Part shown: piece after piece, positions 18,298 through 27,783 of the stretch
Position numbering within the stretch: position 1 is the stretch's first letter
How the letters are laid out: each line of letters begins with the position of its first letter
The notes under the pieces: generated by a model
The model's database searches: none
What the model was told of the DNA's origin: nothing
What the model saw: only the letters and a program-made list of their open reading frames with translations
NCBI RefSeq assembly: GCF_014850955.1
Contig: NZ_JACXSS010000001.1
Coordinates: 2,976,001-3,040,000, forward strand
DNA: 64,000 nt
Direction: 5' to 3'
From: Methylomonas albis
GTDB taxonomy: Bacteria; Pseudomonadota; Gammaproteobacteria; Methylococcales; Methylomonadaceae
Program-made: the position numbers and the translations under genes

Positions 18298-18350
18298 ACT
18301 TTATACCTCAGCAAAAATTAGAAAATGAGTTCATTGCGAAAATCAGTGAA

Positions 18351-19481
18351 TTACTCATCATCGTCCCATTTGGGTGTGATTTTATTAGGCTGAATCTCAT
18401 CACCCACGTTATTACCCAATGCCGGTGCGTTTCTGATGTAAGTAATCAGCTGAGCCAACTCGTCGTCCGGCAATTTTTTGAACGCCGGCATTTTGCTGGT
18501 ACCTGCCTGAATAAAACCAATCAGCTGATCCATATTGCCTGTGACTTTGGCACTATCTCGCAACGCGGGGAACCAACCGGAGATACCGTCGCCATCAATT
18601 TGGTGGCAAGCCACGCAGTTTTTCAGATAAACAGACTCGCCTTTTGCCATCAAAGTATTACGGGTTTCATCACTCAAGTCAGGCGCTTGGTTTTGTTTAT
18701 CCAAAGTGGCTTTCACCCAGGCATCGTATTGATCCTGTTCCATAGCAATCACCACCACCGGCATAAAACCGTGGTCGCGTCCGCATAACTCGGTGCATTG
18801 ACCGCGATAAGTACCGGGCTTGTCGACAGAAGTCCAAGCTTCGTTAACGAAGCCGGGGTTAGCATCTTTTTTCCAGCCCAGATCAGGAACCCACCAGGAG
18901 TGAATCACGTCGGCAGCAGTAAACAGAAAACGGATTTTCTTACCGACCGGTACCACCAAAGGTTTGTCAACGTTCAGCAAGTAATTGGGGACGTTACGTG
19001 GATCCATACTGCTGACCCGATGGGTTTTCTCGCTAGCCTCATCTAAATGGCTCTCGAAATGCACGCCGTTATCCAGGTACTCGTACTCCCAATACCATTG
19101 TTTACCGGTGACTTTGATACTCATCTCGGAATCCTGCACCTTGTCCAGATCGATAACGGCTTTGGTTGCGGGAATTGCCATACCTACCAGAATCAACGTA
19201 GGTATGATGGTCCAGATAATCTCGACAGTCGTATTCTCATGAAACTGCTCGGCTTTATGACCCTTTGATTTACGATGATGATAAATCGAGTAAAACATAG
19301 TGCCGAATACCGCGATCCCAATAAACACACAGATCCACAGAATCAGCATGTGCAAATCGTAAAGCTCGTTACTGAGTTGCGTCACGCCCTTCATCAGGTT
19401 GAGTGTATAGTCCGCATGCGCAGTCTCCAGGCCCAAAGCCATCAAGACCAGACAAGCGAGCAGTTGCTTTGTTTTCTTCAC
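18351..19481 (-). CDS. coxB: Cytochrome c oxidase subunit II with fused cytochrome c domain
   Basis: The 376-residue protein has a signal peptide ending near 'ETAHA', two membrane helices (around residues 40-60 and 85-105), and a CuA cupredoxin domain with 'CTELCGRDHGFM' supplying the two cysteines, histidine and methionine. A C-terminal cytochrome c domain carries 'CVACH' near 290 and an axial methionine in 'SKMPAFKKL'. The c-domain makes this a caa3-type subunit II that can take electrons from soluble or membrane cytochromes. It is the first gene of the cox run. Confidence 0.96.
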   Translation of the reverse strand: MKKTKQLLACLVLMALGLETAHADYTLNLMKGVTQLSNELYDLHMLILWICVFIGIAVFGTMFYSIYHHRKSKGHKAEQFHENTTVEIIWTIIPTLILVGMAIPATKAVIDLDKVQDSEMSIKVTGKQWYWEYEYLDNGVHFESHLDEASEKTHRVSSMDPRNVPNYLLNVDKPLVVPVGKKIRFLFTAADVIHSWWVPDLGWKKDANPGFVNEAWTSVDKPGTYRGQCTELCGRDHGFMPVVVIAMEQDQYDAWVKATLDKQNQAPDLSDETRNTLMAKGESVYLKNCVACHQIDGDGISGWFPALRDSAKVTGNMDQLIGFIQAGTSKMPAFKKLPDDELAQLITYIRNAPALGNNVGDEIQPNKITPKWDDDE

Positions 19482-19573
19482 GGAGCAGCCTCCCCATTAG
19501 TAGTTATAAACTTGTATGCGTTATATCTTCGTAATATCGTCGCCCGACATTGACGGACGAACAATTCCATTTA

Positions 19574-19587
19574 CTGATAATTATCAT
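19574..19587. promoter_or_regulatory. Palindrome upstream of coxB, FNR/Crp-like
   Basis: CTGATAATTATCAT at 19574-19587 holds a perfect 12-base palindrome. It keeps the TGAT-N4-ATCA core of the FNR/Crp family but lacks the outer T and A of the FNR consensus. It is 93 bases upstream of the coxB start. A regulator site is plausible; its identity is not shown by sequence alone. Confidence 0.3.
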
Positions 19588-19665
19588 AAATTAACTGGGC
19601 AATTTTAACCCATGACTCACCCACAAACCAGAAGAGGTTTTCCCGTTTGTAAAAAATACACGTAA

Positions 19666-19701
19666 AAAAGGCTTGGGAGCATCGCTGCTCGCAAGCCTTT
19701 T
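19666..19701 (-). terminator. Rho-independent terminator of the hemerythrin gene
   Basis: AAAAGGCTTG at 19666-19675 pairs with CAAGCCTTTT at 19692-19701, and GAGC/GCTC extend the stem after one mismatch. Read leftward on the minus strand the stem is followed by a T-rich tract. It lies 32 bases after the hemerythrin stop and before coxB's upstream region. Confidence 0.75.
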
Positions 19702-19732
19702 GTTGTCTAGCAAAGACAGATTTATGCGGTCA

Positions 19733-20128
19733 TTACTTCAACGTATCCGAATAAGCCATGTCGAATTTCGGAATGTGGCTATCCAACCAGCCTTTTACCA
19801 ACTGACCGACGTCCTCGGTCACTTCGGCTTCACCCGCGTGGAATTTTTTCTGTAAATCCGCGCAGATACCGATCAAAGCTTCATGTTCCGCTTTGTGACG
19901 GTCATAACCGCCAAAGCCTTTAGCAACCATTTCCCTTTCTTCGTGAGCAAAGTGATCGACCACATAGGTAATCAATGCATCCAGCGAAGCGCCAACCGTA
20001 GCGCGCGCCGCGCCGCCAGTAGCCTCATCGTACAGTTTATTCAACAAACCGAACAAGGTTTGGTGTTCTTGGTCGGCAAATCCGACATTAGTGCCATACT
20101 GAGCCGCAGTCCAAGTAATTAAAGCCAT
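19733..20128 (-). CDS. Bacteriohemerythrin
   Basis: The 131-residue protein is a single-domain hemerythrin. All ligands of the di-iron oxygen-binding site can be seen: H22, H62 with E66 (HxxxE), H78 with H82 (HxxxH), and H118 with D123 (HxxxxD). Soluble bacteriohemerythrins of this length are abundant in methanotrophs, where oxygen delivery to particulate methane monooxygenase has been proposed. AGGAGA at 20135-20140 gives a six-base spacer to the ATG. A perfect FNR-type box lies 64 bases upstream inside bioD, suggesting induction at low oxygen. A terminator follows the gene. Confidence 0.93.
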   Translation of the reverse strand: MALITWTAAQYGTNVGFADQEHQTLFGLLNKLYDEATGGAARATVGASLDALITYVVDHFAHEEREMVAKGFGGYDRHKAEHEALIGICADLQKKFHAGEAEVTEDVGQLVKGWLDSHIPKFDMAYSDTLK

Positions 20129-20182
20129 AAAACGTCTCCTGGTTGTTTTTGTAATGGAGCCGTCATTTTGAACATCTATTAC

Positions 20183-20878
20183 TCATTTTTTTTGATATAC
20201 ATCAAGTTTTTGCCAGTTTGGTAAATTCAATTTAGTTGCTAAAAGATCAAAATCAGCAACTGCCAAAAACGGCAAAACACCCAAAAGAGGCGCGTCTATG
20301 ACCTTGCGTAGAAAAGCCAGATTGCCATCGAAGCCCGGCATAGCCTGATCGATATGCACCGCAACCCAGCCTGCGCAGGATAAATTGGCCTGGCGTATGG
20401 CCGACATCGTTAAGCGCGCGTGATTGATACAACCCAGCCTGACGCCCACCACCAGAATCACCGGCAAATGTAAAACTTGAACGAGACCAGCATTATCCAA
20501 AACATCGCTCAACGGCGAATACCAGCCACCCGCACCCTCAACTATCACCACATCGGCCAGTGCTTGTAAGCGGGTAAATGCGTCGACGATAACCTCCTCA
20601 CTCACTTCAACATTGCCACAAGCCAAGTGTGGAGACATTGCCGCTGCAAATGCATAAGGATTGATTTGCTCATATTCCAGGGGAAAGGATGCGTATTGCT
20701 GCATCAGTAGTGCATCGGAATTTTTCAGTATCCCATCTTGCCATTCGCAGCCCGCAGCAACGGGTTTCATCCCGACAACGCTTAAGCCCTGGATTTGAAA
20801 CCAACGCATCAAGGCAATAGTCGTCCAGGTTTTGCCGACATCAGTATCGGTACCGGTGACAAAGAATCCGGCTTTCAT
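20183..20878 (-). CDS. bioD: Dethiobiotin synthetase
   Basis: The 231-residue ATP-dependent enzyme closes the ureido ring of dethiobiotin from DAPA and CO2. The P-loop 'GTDTDVGKTW' lies at residues 8-17. 'KPVAAG' near 37 and 'VEGAGGWYSPL' near 115 are the conserved substrate and nucleotide sites. It is the last gene of the bioB-F-H-C-D run and overlaps bioC by four bases. Its 3' end also holds the FNR-type box for the next gene. Confidence 0.93.
   Translation of the reverse strand: MKAGFFVTGTDTDVGKTWTTIALMRWFQIQGLSVVGMKPVAAGCEWQDGILKNSDALLMQQYASFPLEYEQINPYAFAAAMSPHLACGNVEVSEEVIVDAFTRLQALADVVIVEGAGGWYSPLSDVLDNAGLVQVLHLPVILVVGVRLGCINHARLTMSAIRQANLSCAGWVAVHIDQAMPGFDGNLAFLRKVIDAPLLGVLPFLAVADFDLLATKLNLPNWQKLDVYQKK
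20192..20205 (-). promoter_or_regulatory. FNR/Anr box for hemerythrin promoter
   Basis: TTGATATACATCAA matches the FNR consensus TTGAT-N4-ATCAA at every specified base. It lies in the last codons of bioD. On the minus strand a possible -10 box CAAAAT (20165-20170) would put the start near 20158 and the box centre about 40-41 bases upstream, the class II activator position. The hemerythrin ATG is at 20128. Confidence 0.65.
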
Positions 20879-21663
20879 CGCCTTGCCCGCACGAAAATAA
20901 TGTCATAGCTGGCAAGTATTTCGCCGTTTAGCATACTATTTTCATACTGCATCAGCATTTGCTGTAATTGCGAGCGCGTGGTCAGCCGCCGATTTCTGGC
21001 GTGGCTGACATTATGCGCACCCAGGTCTTTTAGCTCCCGCATCAAAGCCAGCACCGAGGGATACCTTAAGCGATACATTACGGTTTCCACATCGACCTGC
21101 CCTAACCCGGCCATCTGCAGAAAATCGCGAATCTGTCCAACACTATAAAAATCGTTAACATGGGCAAAATCGTCGACACCGATCCAGGCGGCTTTCAATT
21201 CCCTCAAGGTTTCCGGGCCGAAAATCGAGAATACCAACTGCCCATCAGGCATCAATACTCGTCGTACATCGGCAAACACCGCCGGCAAGTTCTGACACCA
21301 CTGTAGCGCCAGATTCGAATAAACCTGTTGGAAACTCCTATCCACAAACGGCAGTTCTTCGGCATCGGCGCAGACATAATCAACCGGTAAACTTCGGTTG
21401 TTCCGCCGCGAAGCCTGCAGCATCGGCAAAGCAATATCCAATGCCAAACAGGATAGATCCTGGCTTTCGACCGATAAATGCCGCGTCAAAAAGCCAGTGC
21501 CGCAACCCATATCCAATACCCAACCCGGCATAGACTGCAGCGGAAATTTTTGCAACAAGGCCAACGCTACCTGGCGTTGCAACTTCGCCGCCGAATCATA
21601 GCTGTCGGCGGCCGCAGCGAAGGAATGCCTGATCTTGGCTTTATCCAGCACAGCAAGACTCAT
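20875..21663 (-). CDS. bioC: Malonyl-ACP O-methyltransferase
   Basis: The 262-residue class I SAM methyltransferase has motif I 'VLDMGCGTGFLTRHL' near residue 48 and a post-I acidic residue in 'CLALDIA'. BioC methylates malonyl-ACP so that the fatty acid machinery can build the pimeloyl chain. It overlaps both neighbours by four bases, consistent with translational coupling within the biotin operon. Confidence 0.92.
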   Translation of the reverse strand: MSLAVLDKAKIRHSFAAAADSYDSAAKLQRQVALALLQKFPLQSMPGWVLDMGCGTGFLTRHLSVESQDLSCLALDIALPMLQASRRNNRSLPVDYVCADAEELPFVDRSFQQVYSNLALQWCQNLPAVFADVRRVLMPDGQLVFSIFGPETLRELKAAWIGVDDFAHVNDFYSVGQIRDFLQMAGLGQVDVETVMYRLRYPSVLALMRELKDLGAHNVSHARNRRLTTRSQLQQMLMQYENSMLNGEILASYDIIFVRARR

Positions 21664-22421
21664 TCAGCCGCCGCAACGATGTCGCATAATTGCTGCGAAT
21701 GCGATAGAAACGGCACGTGTCCGGCATTGGTCAAAACATGTAATGCAACGCGCGGATTCAGAGTCTTTATGGCGCGCCCGGTTTGCGCCGGAATCAGGGT
21801 ATCTTTGTCGCCTTGCATTACCGTGATCGGACAACGTAAACCCACTACGGATTTACGTAAATCGCTGTTTTTCAGAATATGCAAACCACCCTGCAACGCA
21901 TCGCTAGCCGGTGCATCGCACTCATGCACCGCCAAGCGCAATTTATGCAATAACGCTCGACTTTCAGGCAAGCCCTGCACTTGCAAACCCAAAAAGCGTT
22001 GCAAGGTCAGTTGCGTGTCTTCGCTAAGTTGGGAGACGAAGCCATCCAGCACCTCCGGCCTCACCCCCGGCCAATCGGCATTCTTCACAAACTTAGGATT
22101 ACCGGATAACAAGAACAAAGACTGCACGCGATCAGGGCATCGGGCCGCCATATCCAAAGCCACCGTCGCCCCCAGCGACCAACCCAACACGCTAAAACGA
22201 TTGACCGGGATAGCGTTGAGCAAGGCGGCGGCGATAGTCGGTAGATCAAAGGTCCCCAATTCGGCGCTACGACCATGACCGGGCAAATCCAGGCAAATCA
22301 CCTGACGATGCCTAGCCAAGTGCCTGGCAAATTCACGCCAGATACCGCTATGCATCGCCCAACCGTGCAGCATCACTAACGGTCGGCCCTGGCCATATAT
22401 TTCTCGATGAATTCCAGTCAT
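21660..22421 (-). CDS. bioH: Pimeloyl-ACP methyl ester carboxylesterase
   Basis: The 253-residue alpha/beta hydrolase has '[11 protein letters not shown]' near residue 19 (oxyanion region), the nucleophile elbow 'GWSLGA' near 79, and a catalytic histidine in 'NAGHVPF' near 235. BioH removes the methyl group from pimeloyl-ACP methyl ester. It overlaps bioF by four bases and bioC by four bases. Confidence 0.92.
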   Translation of the reverse strand: MTGIHREIYGQGRPLVMLHGWAMHSGIWREFARHLARHRQVICLDLPGHGRSAELGTFDLPTIAAALLNAIPVNRFSVLGWSLGATVALDMAARCPDRVQSLFLLSGNPKFVKNADWPGVRPEVLDGFVSQLSEDTQLTLQRFLGLQVQGLPESRALLHKLRLAVHECDAPASDALQGGLHILKNSDLRKSVVGLRCPITVMQGDKDTLIPAQTGRAIKTLNPRVALHVLTNAGHVPFLSHSQQLCDIVAAAE

Positions 22422-23578
22422 GACAAGGCCTTGTCCAATGCTTCCAACAAAGCATCGACCTGTTGTTCGGTATGATTAGCCGAAAAAGTAATCCGCAAGC
22501 GGGCGCTACCGGCCGGCACAGTCGGCGGCCGAATCGCGCTTACCCACAACCCATGTTCCAACAATCGCTGACTAGCCACCATGGCTTGGCCGCTGTCGCC
22601 AATCAGAACGGGCTGAATCGCGGTAAAAGAGTCCATCAAGTGCAAGCCTTGCTGCTTCGCACCTTGCCGGAAACGGCGGATTAGCTTTTGCAACTGTTCG
22701 CGGCGCCAGGACTCGACTTGCAGCAAACGCAAACTAGCGCGAGTCGCTTCAGCCACAGCCGCCGGCAGTGCCGTAGTAAACACATAACTCCTGGCTTTTT
22801 GAATCAGCATCTCGATCAAATCCTCGGAACCGGCCACAAACGCACCAAAGGTTCCAAAAGCCTTACCCAAGGTACCCATCAGGATAGGCACATCATCCTG
22901 ACTAAAGCCGAAATGCTCGACCACGCCGCCGCCGTTTTTACCGAGTACGCCAAAACCATGGGCATCATCGATCAATAACCCTGCATGATGCTGTTCGGCC
23001 AACTCAACCATGGCCGGCAGCGGCGCCAAATCACCATCCATGCTAAACACGCCGTCGCTGACCAACAAAGCCTTCCCGGAAGTAACCGCTAGCGTAGCCT
23101 GCAAATCTGCGGAATCCGCGTGTCGATAGCGCTGAAAACGCGCCCGCGACAGCAAACCGCCGTCCAATAATGAAGCGTGATTCAAGCGGTCCTCCAGCAC
23201 CGTATCACCGCGCCCCAGCAAAGCGGAAATCACCCCCAGATTGGCCATATATCCTGTGGAAAACAACAAAGCCCTTTCTCTTCCGGTGAACGCCGCCAAC
23301 TCTTCTTCCAAGGCGTGATGCGCACTACTATGCCCGCAAATCAGATGCGCAGAACCGCTGCCGACACCGTAACGCTCAACACCGGACTTGAATGCCGCCG
23401 CCACCTCGGAATGATTGGCCAGTCCCAGATAATCGTTGCTGCAAAAATTGATCAGCTCCCTACCGCCGACATTGAGCTTTATGTCTTGCGGACCATCGAC
23501 GACACGTCTGTACCGATACAGATTGTCCTGCTCCAGTCGTCGCAGCTCGCCGGTAAAATCGTAAAAAGCGTTGGACAT
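22418..23578 (-). CDS. bioF: 8-amino-7-oxononanoate synthase
   Basis: The 386-residue PLP enzyme condenses pimeloyl-ACP with alanine. The PLP lysine is in '[11 protein letters not shown]', and '[10 protein letters not shown]', 'HASLLDG' and '[10 protein letters not shown]' are standard BioF motifs. The ATG at 23578 overlaps the bioB stop as TAATG and matches the usual N-terminus; a frame reaching 23710 would run through the end of bioB and is rejected. Confidence 0.94.
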   Translation of the reverse strand: MSNAFYDFTGELRRLEQDNLYRYRRVVDGPQDIKLNVGGRELINFCSNDYLGLANHSEVAAAFKSGVERYGVGSGSAHLICGHSSAHHALEEELAAFTGRERALLFSTGYMANLGVISALLGRGDTVLEDRLNHASLLDGGLLSRARFQRYRHADSADLQATLAVTSGKALLVSDGVFSMDGDLAPLPAMVELAEQHHAGLLIDDAHGFGVLGKNGGGVVEHFGFSQDDVPILMGTLGKAFGTFGAFVAGSEDLIEMLIQKARSYVFTTALPAAVAEATRASLRLLQVESWRREQLQKLIRRFRQGAKQQGLHLMDSFTAIQPVLIGDSGQAMVASQRLLEHGLWVSAIRPPTVPAGSARLRITFSANHTEQQVDALLEALDKALS

Positions 23579-24567
23579 TAGGCGTAACTGGAACCGCCCA
23601 TCTTGACACCCAAACGCTCGAACAATTGCTGATCGTGATTGGTCATCGGATTGTCGGTAGTTAGCAATTTGTCGCCATAAAATATCGAATTGGCACCAGC
23701 CAGGAAGCACAAGGCCTGCATCTCATCGCCCATTGCTTTTCGGCCAGCCGAAAGACGGACGCGCGATTGTGGCATTAAAATTCTGGCAACGGCAATGGTG
23801 CGTACAAAAACAATGGGATCCAGCGCTTCAACGCCGTGCAGCGGGGTACCTTCCACTTGCACCAACATGTTGATAGGCACGCTTTCCGGATGCTTGGGCA
23901 TATTCGCCAATTGCAACAACAATTTAGCCCGATCGACCGTAGACTCGCCCATGCCGACGATACCGCCGCAACAAACATTGATACCGGCATCACGCACCCG
24001 CTCCAGGGTATCCAGGCGATCTTGATAAGTACGGGTGGTGATGATTTCGGAATAATACTCTTCGGACGTATCCAGATTGTGGTTGTAATAATCCAGACCG
24101 CCATCTTTCAAGGCTTGGGTCTGTTTATCGCTAAGCATGCCCAGCGTGACGCAAGTTTCCATGCCGAGCGCTTTCACGCCCTGCACCATTTCCACGACCC
24201 GCTCGATGTCTCTGTCTTTCGGGCTGCGCCAGGCCGCGCCCATGCAAAACCGGGATGCGCCCTGCTCTTTGGCTTGTTGCGCGGCTTTCAATACCGCATC
24301 CACCGGCATCAAGGCTTCCGGATTTAGATCGGAATCGTAACGTGCGCTTTGCGGGCAATAACCGCAATCCTCGGAGCAGGAGCCAGTCTTGATGCTCAAT
24401 AAACTGCTAACCTGAATCTCGTTGGGATCGAAATATACCCGGTGTACGCTTTGCGCCTGAAAAATCAGATCGTTAAACGGCAGTGCCAGCAATGCTTCGA
24501 CTTCGTGCAACTGCCAATCGTTACGAATGGTTACCGCTGATTCCAAGGGTTTCTGGCTTGCAGACAT
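23578..24567 (-). CDS. bioB: Biotin synthase
   Basis: The 329-residue radical SAM enzyme inserts sulfur into dethiobiotin. The [4Fe-4S] cluster motif 'CSEDCGYC' gives C64, C68 and C71, and the conserved arginine and cysteines of the auxiliary cluster are in the expected order ('YNHNLDTS', '[10 protein letters not shown]'). The ATG at 24567 has GGAG nine bases upstream. It heads the bio operon and is divergent from comF. Confidence 0.95.
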   Translation of the reverse strand: MSASQKPLESAVTIRNDWQLHEVEALLALPFNDLIFQAQSVHRVYFDPNEIQVSSLLSIKTGSCSEDCGYCPQSARYDSDLNPEALMPVDAVLKAAQQAKEQGASRFCMGAAWRSPKDRDIERVVEMVQGVKALGMETCVTLGMLSDKQTQALKDGGLDYYNHNLDTSEEYYSEIITTRTYQDRLDTLERVRDAGINVCCGGIVGMGESTVDRAKLLLQLANMPKHPESVPINMLVQVEGTPLHGVEALDPIVFVRTIAVARILMPQSRVRLSAGRKAMGDEMQALCFLAGANSIFYGDKLLTTDNPMTNHDQQLFERLGVKMGGSSYA

Positions 24568-24637
24568 TCTGATAATCTCCGAAAAGTAAGGACAAAAGCG
24601 GTGCAGAACACCCACTTATCAACCTAAATTTAAAATT

Positions 24638-25339
24638 ATGGTAAACAACTGGCTGAACATTATACAGAAGAAATTGCTGCCGCCACGCTGTGTGTTATGC
24701 GCTGGTCCGGGATACAAGGATTTGGACTTGTGCCTAGGCTGTTTGACCGACCTACCCCGTAACCTTTCCTGTTGCTACCGCTGTGGAGAACACTTCGAGA
24801 CTGCTATAGACGTGCCGCAGTTGTGCGGCCGCTGCTTGAAGAAATCGCCGGCCTTCGACGAGACCTATGCGCCGTTTTTATACCAAAGCCAGATGCGCCA
24901 TATGATTGGAAGATTAAAGTTTGCCAACGATTATAAACACGCGCGCTTGATGGCGGCCTTGCTGGCCGAGCATATTGCCGACAGCGCAGAGTTACCGGAT
25001 TGCCTGTTACCCGTACCCTTGCATCCCAAGCGTTATCGGGAGCGCGGGTTCAATCAGTCCATAGAAATTGCCCGGCATTTATCCCGGCAACTGGGCATTC
25101 CGCTGGATTTGACCAGCTGCGTTCGCCAGCGCGACACTAATCATCAAACCGGCTTGCCAGCCAAGCAGCGCCGGAAAAACATGCGTCAGGCCTTCAAGCT
25201 TGTTAAGCCCCTGGCGTTTCAACATATTGCGATTATTGACGATGTAATGACTACCGGCGCGACCTGCTCAGCGCTGGCCGCTACGCTGAAGCAAGCCGGC
25301 GTCGGCAAAGTTGATGTTTGGGTTTGCGCACGGGCCTAA
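24638..25339 (+). CDS. comF: ComF/GntX family amidophosphoribosyltransferase-like protein
   Basis: The 233-residue protein starts with a zinc-binding cysteine region (C18, C21, C32, C35, then 'CCYRC' and 'CGRC'). A phosphoribosyltransferase fold follows with the PRPP loop 'IIDDVMTTGAT' near residue 198. ComF acts in the cytosol during DNA uptake in naturally competent bacteria, with GntX a homologue of unclear role. Divergence from bioB is the usual gammaproteobacterial arrangement. Confidence 0.88.
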   Translation: MVNNWLNIIQKKLLPPRCVLCAGPGYKDLDLCLGCLTDLPRNLSCCYRCGEHFETAIDVPQLCGRCLKKSPAFDETYAPFLYQSQMRHMIGRLKFANDYKHARLMAALLAEHIADSAELPDCLLPVPLHPKRYRERGFNQSIEIARHLSRQLGIPLDLTSCVRQRDTNHQTGLPAKQRRKNMRQAFKLVKPLAFQHIAIIDDVMTTGATCSALAATLKQAGVGKVDVWVCARA

Positions 25340-25513
25340 AGCGCCAGCTCAATTATCCGGAGCGAGCGGCAAACCGGAGCGCTGCAATACGCTGATAGCA
25401 TTCAGCCACTGATCCAGCCGCAGCGCGAGTAACGCCTTGATAATCAACAACCATAGTCGATTAGCCGTCATCTTCACGTATAATACGCCGTCCACAAAAC
25501 GACTACACATGCC

Positions 25514-26050
25514 ATGACCACACCGCGTCTCGCCTGGGCTATTACCGGCTCCGGACACTATATAGAAGAATGTCTTGAATACATGCTGACGCTGGACAAG
25601 GTCGATCTGTATTTGAGCCAGGCCGGTGAGGAAGTATTGAAAATGTACGGCATTCGTCTGGACGACATCAAGGCTAAAATGCCGGTCTACCGGGATAAAG
25701 CCGCTTCGGCGCCTCCGGTCGGTTTATTCTACAAGGGCTATTACCACACCTTTGTCATGGCCCCCACCACCTCTAATACCATCGCCAAATGCGTGTTGGG
25801 CATCGCCGATTCATTGGTCACCAACCTGTATTCCCAAGCCGGCAAATGCCGCGTACCCAGCATCGTTTACCCTTGTGACACCCTGCCGGAGATTGAAACC
25901 ACCGCGCCCGGCAAGAAAAAGTTCATGGTTTATCCGCGCCCCATCGATTTGGAAGCCACCGACAAAATTCGCTCTTTTCCTTATACGCAGGTGGTTGATG
26001 ATGTCGAGCAACTGATCGTTGCGGTCAATGCCCGATTAGCCAGCCTATGA
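25514..26050 (+). CDS. Flavoprotein of the DmrB/archaeal flavoprotein (AfpA-like) family
   Basis: The 178-residue protein has the HFCD flavoprotein fold: 'WAITGSGHYIEE' at the N-terminus (flavin phosphate loop), 'MAPTTSNTIAKCVLGIADSL' near residue 80, and 'VYPCDT' near 120. This family includes the FMN-dependent dihydromethanopterin reductase DmrB and AfpA, encoded in tetrahydromethanopterin gene clusters of methylotrophs. It probably reduces dihydromethanopterin to the active C1 carrier; this is inference from family and context. It overlaps the next gene by four bases (ATGA). Confidence 0.75.
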   Translation: MTTPRLAWAITGSGHYIEECLEYMLTLDKVDLYLSQAGEEVLKMYGIRLDDIKAKMPVYRDKAASAPPVGLFYKGYYHTFVMAPTTSNTIAKCVLGIADSLVTNLYSQAGKCRVPSIVYPCDTLPEIETTAPGKKKFMVYPRPIDLEATDKIRSFPYTQVVDDVEQLIVAVNARLASL

Positions 26051-27441
26051 GCGAACGCATCCTGTTCATCACTGGCCGACTGGCGGAGAAACAAGTCCGG
26101 CAGGTATTGGAAAAAATGCAGCCGGACTTTCAATACAAAGTCTATGTGATGGGCGTGACGGTGGCCGCCTTGATTACCAGCGACATGATCATCCGCCGCA
26201 TGCCCGATGCGCAAGGCGCTGACCGGGTGATCTTACCGGGCCGCTGCCGCGGCGATCTGGCCGCGCTGGCTCAACACTTTGGCCTGCCGTTCGAGCGCGG
26301 CCCGGAAGAGATAAAAGACTTACCGCAACATTTTGGCCTGGCTGCCCAGCATTACGACCTAAGCCAATACCAAACCAAAGTTTTCGCGGAAATCACCGAC
26401 GCCCCCAGCATTAGCGTCGAGGCGGTGATCGAGCGAGCTTACTACTATCAAGCCAGCGGTGCCGATGTCATCGACATTGGCTGCCTGCCCGGCACGCCGT
26501 TTCCGCATCTGGCCGAATGCATCCGCACTTTAAAACAAGAAGGCTTCACCGTCAGCATCGATTCGTTGGAAGACGCCGATTTATTGGCCGGCGGTAAAGC
26601 CGGAGCCGATTACATGCTGAGTTTGACCACCAAGAGTCTGTGGATTGCTGACGAAGTGGCGACCACGCCGATTTTAATCCCGGAAGTCCATGGCGACTTG
26701 GACACGTTGGACGCGGCCATCGCGATATTGCAGCGCAAAAACCGCGCTTTCATCGTCGACCCCATCCTCGACCCTATCCATTTTGGTTTCACCGATTCCA
26801 TTGTCCGCAATCATGAATTCCGCCGCCGCTATCCGGAGGTGGAAATGATGATGGGCGTCGGCAATCTCACCGAATTGACTCACGCCGACACCTCCGGCAT
26901 TAACGCCATGTTGCTGGGGATATGCTCGGAGCTGAATATCAACCATATTCTGGCTACCGAAGTCAGCAAACACGCGCGCCGCGCCATCAAGGAAGCCGAC
27001 AGCGCTCGCCGCATCATGTACACCGCCAAGCAGCACAACACCCTGCCCAAGCACATCGCCCCGGATCTATTGACTGTGCATGACAGCTCGCCGTTTTTGA
27101 ACAGCCGCGCGGAAATCGAAAGTTTGGCAGCAGAAATCAAAGACCCCAGCTACCGGATCCAGGTCAGTAGCGACGGCATTCATGTGTTTAACCGCGACGG
27201 CCTGCACACCGCGCAAGACCCGTTCGATTTATACCCAAAACTGCACGTCGAAACCGACGGCGGCCATGCCTTTTATTTGGGTGTAGAACTGGCCCGCGCC
27301 GAAATCGCCTGGCAGCTGGGCAAGCGCTTTACCCAGGATCAGCAACTAAGCTGGGGCTGCGCCGCGCAAGGTACCGAGCCGGTGGTGGATTTACATACCT
27401 TCAAACCCGCCGGCAACACCTTAAAAAAGCACGAAGACTAA
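26047..27441 (+). CDS. Dihydropteroate synthase-related protein (DUF6513) of the H4MPT pathway
   Basis: The 464-residue protein has an N-terminal DUF6513-like domain (residues 1-130) and a central pterin-binding TIM barrel related to dihydropteroate synthase ('GADVIDIGCLPGTPFPHLAE' region near 140, 'VSIDSLEDADL' near 165). A further domain ends the protein. Such DHPS-related proteins occur in archaea and in methylotrophs using tetrahydromethanopterin, where they are linked to its biosynthesis. The exact reaction is not settled. It is coupled to the upstream flavoprotein gene. Confidence 0.8.
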   Translation: MSERILFITGRLAEKQVRQVLEKMQPDFQYKVYVMGVTVAALITSDMIIRRMPDAQGADRVILPGRCRGDLAALAQHFGLPFERGPEEIKDLPQHFGLAAQHYDLSQYQTKVFAEITDAPSISVEAVIERAYYYQASGADVIDIGCLPGTPFPHLAECIRTLKQEGFTVSIDSLEDADLLAGGKAGADYMLSLTTKSLWIADEVATTPILIPEVHGDLDTLDAAIAILQRKNRAFIVDPILDPIHFGFTDSIVRNHEFRRRYPEVEMMMGVGNLTELTHADTSGINAMLLGICSELNINHILATEVSKHARRAIKEADSARRIMYTAKQHNTLPKHIAPDLLTVHDSSPFLNSRAEIESLAAEIKDPSYRIQVSSDGIHVFNRDGLHTAQDPFDLYPKLHVETDGGHAFYLGVELARAEIAWQLGKRFTQDQQLSWGCAAQGTEPVVDLHTFKPAGNTLKKHED

Positions 27442-27484
27442 GGCGATTTACGGCAATAAATGTACCCAAAGCAAGCGATTTTCC

Positions 27485-27558
27485 GTTGACTTAGCGGACT
27501 TGCGCTGAGCGAAGCCGAAGTAGCCGAAGTCAACTGTTCGCTTCGGCTCCGCTCAGCG
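27485..27558. repeat. Long nested hairpin, probable dispersed repeat
   Basis: An 18-base arm at 27503-27520 (CGCTGAGCGAAGCCGAAG) pairs with 27541-27558 with one mismatch. A second dyad GTTGACTT (27485-27492) pairs with AAGTCAAC (27527-27534), so two alternative folds compete. It sits in the 342-base gap (27442-27783), which otherwise shows no gene. Its form is that of small palindromic dispersed repeats, but other copies are not visible in this window. Confidence 0.5.
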
Positions 27559-27783
27559 AACGACATATGAGGTATTGCCAATGGACATAAAGTTTCTCAC
27601 AAACCTCCTAAGCTCTTTGTCAGCTGCACTTGTCGCAAACTCGACAAATCTTTAATTCCAGTCTACATCCGCCGCGTTGCACACCCGTAAACTAGGCTGT
27701 AGCGCATGTGGTATCGGTCTTGCTTCGCTTTAGCTAAAACCCAAGACACCTCCAAAAAATGAAATCTACTCGACCGCACACCC

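Noticed and set aside
23579..23710. N-terminal extension of bioF
   Set aside because: It lies within the end of bioB in another frame; the TAATG overlap start is the standard one.
25349..25558. 69-codon minus-strand frame between comF and the flavoprotein gene
   Set aside because: It overlaps the start of the well-supported flavoprotein gene, has no recognisable domain and no good ribosome binding site.
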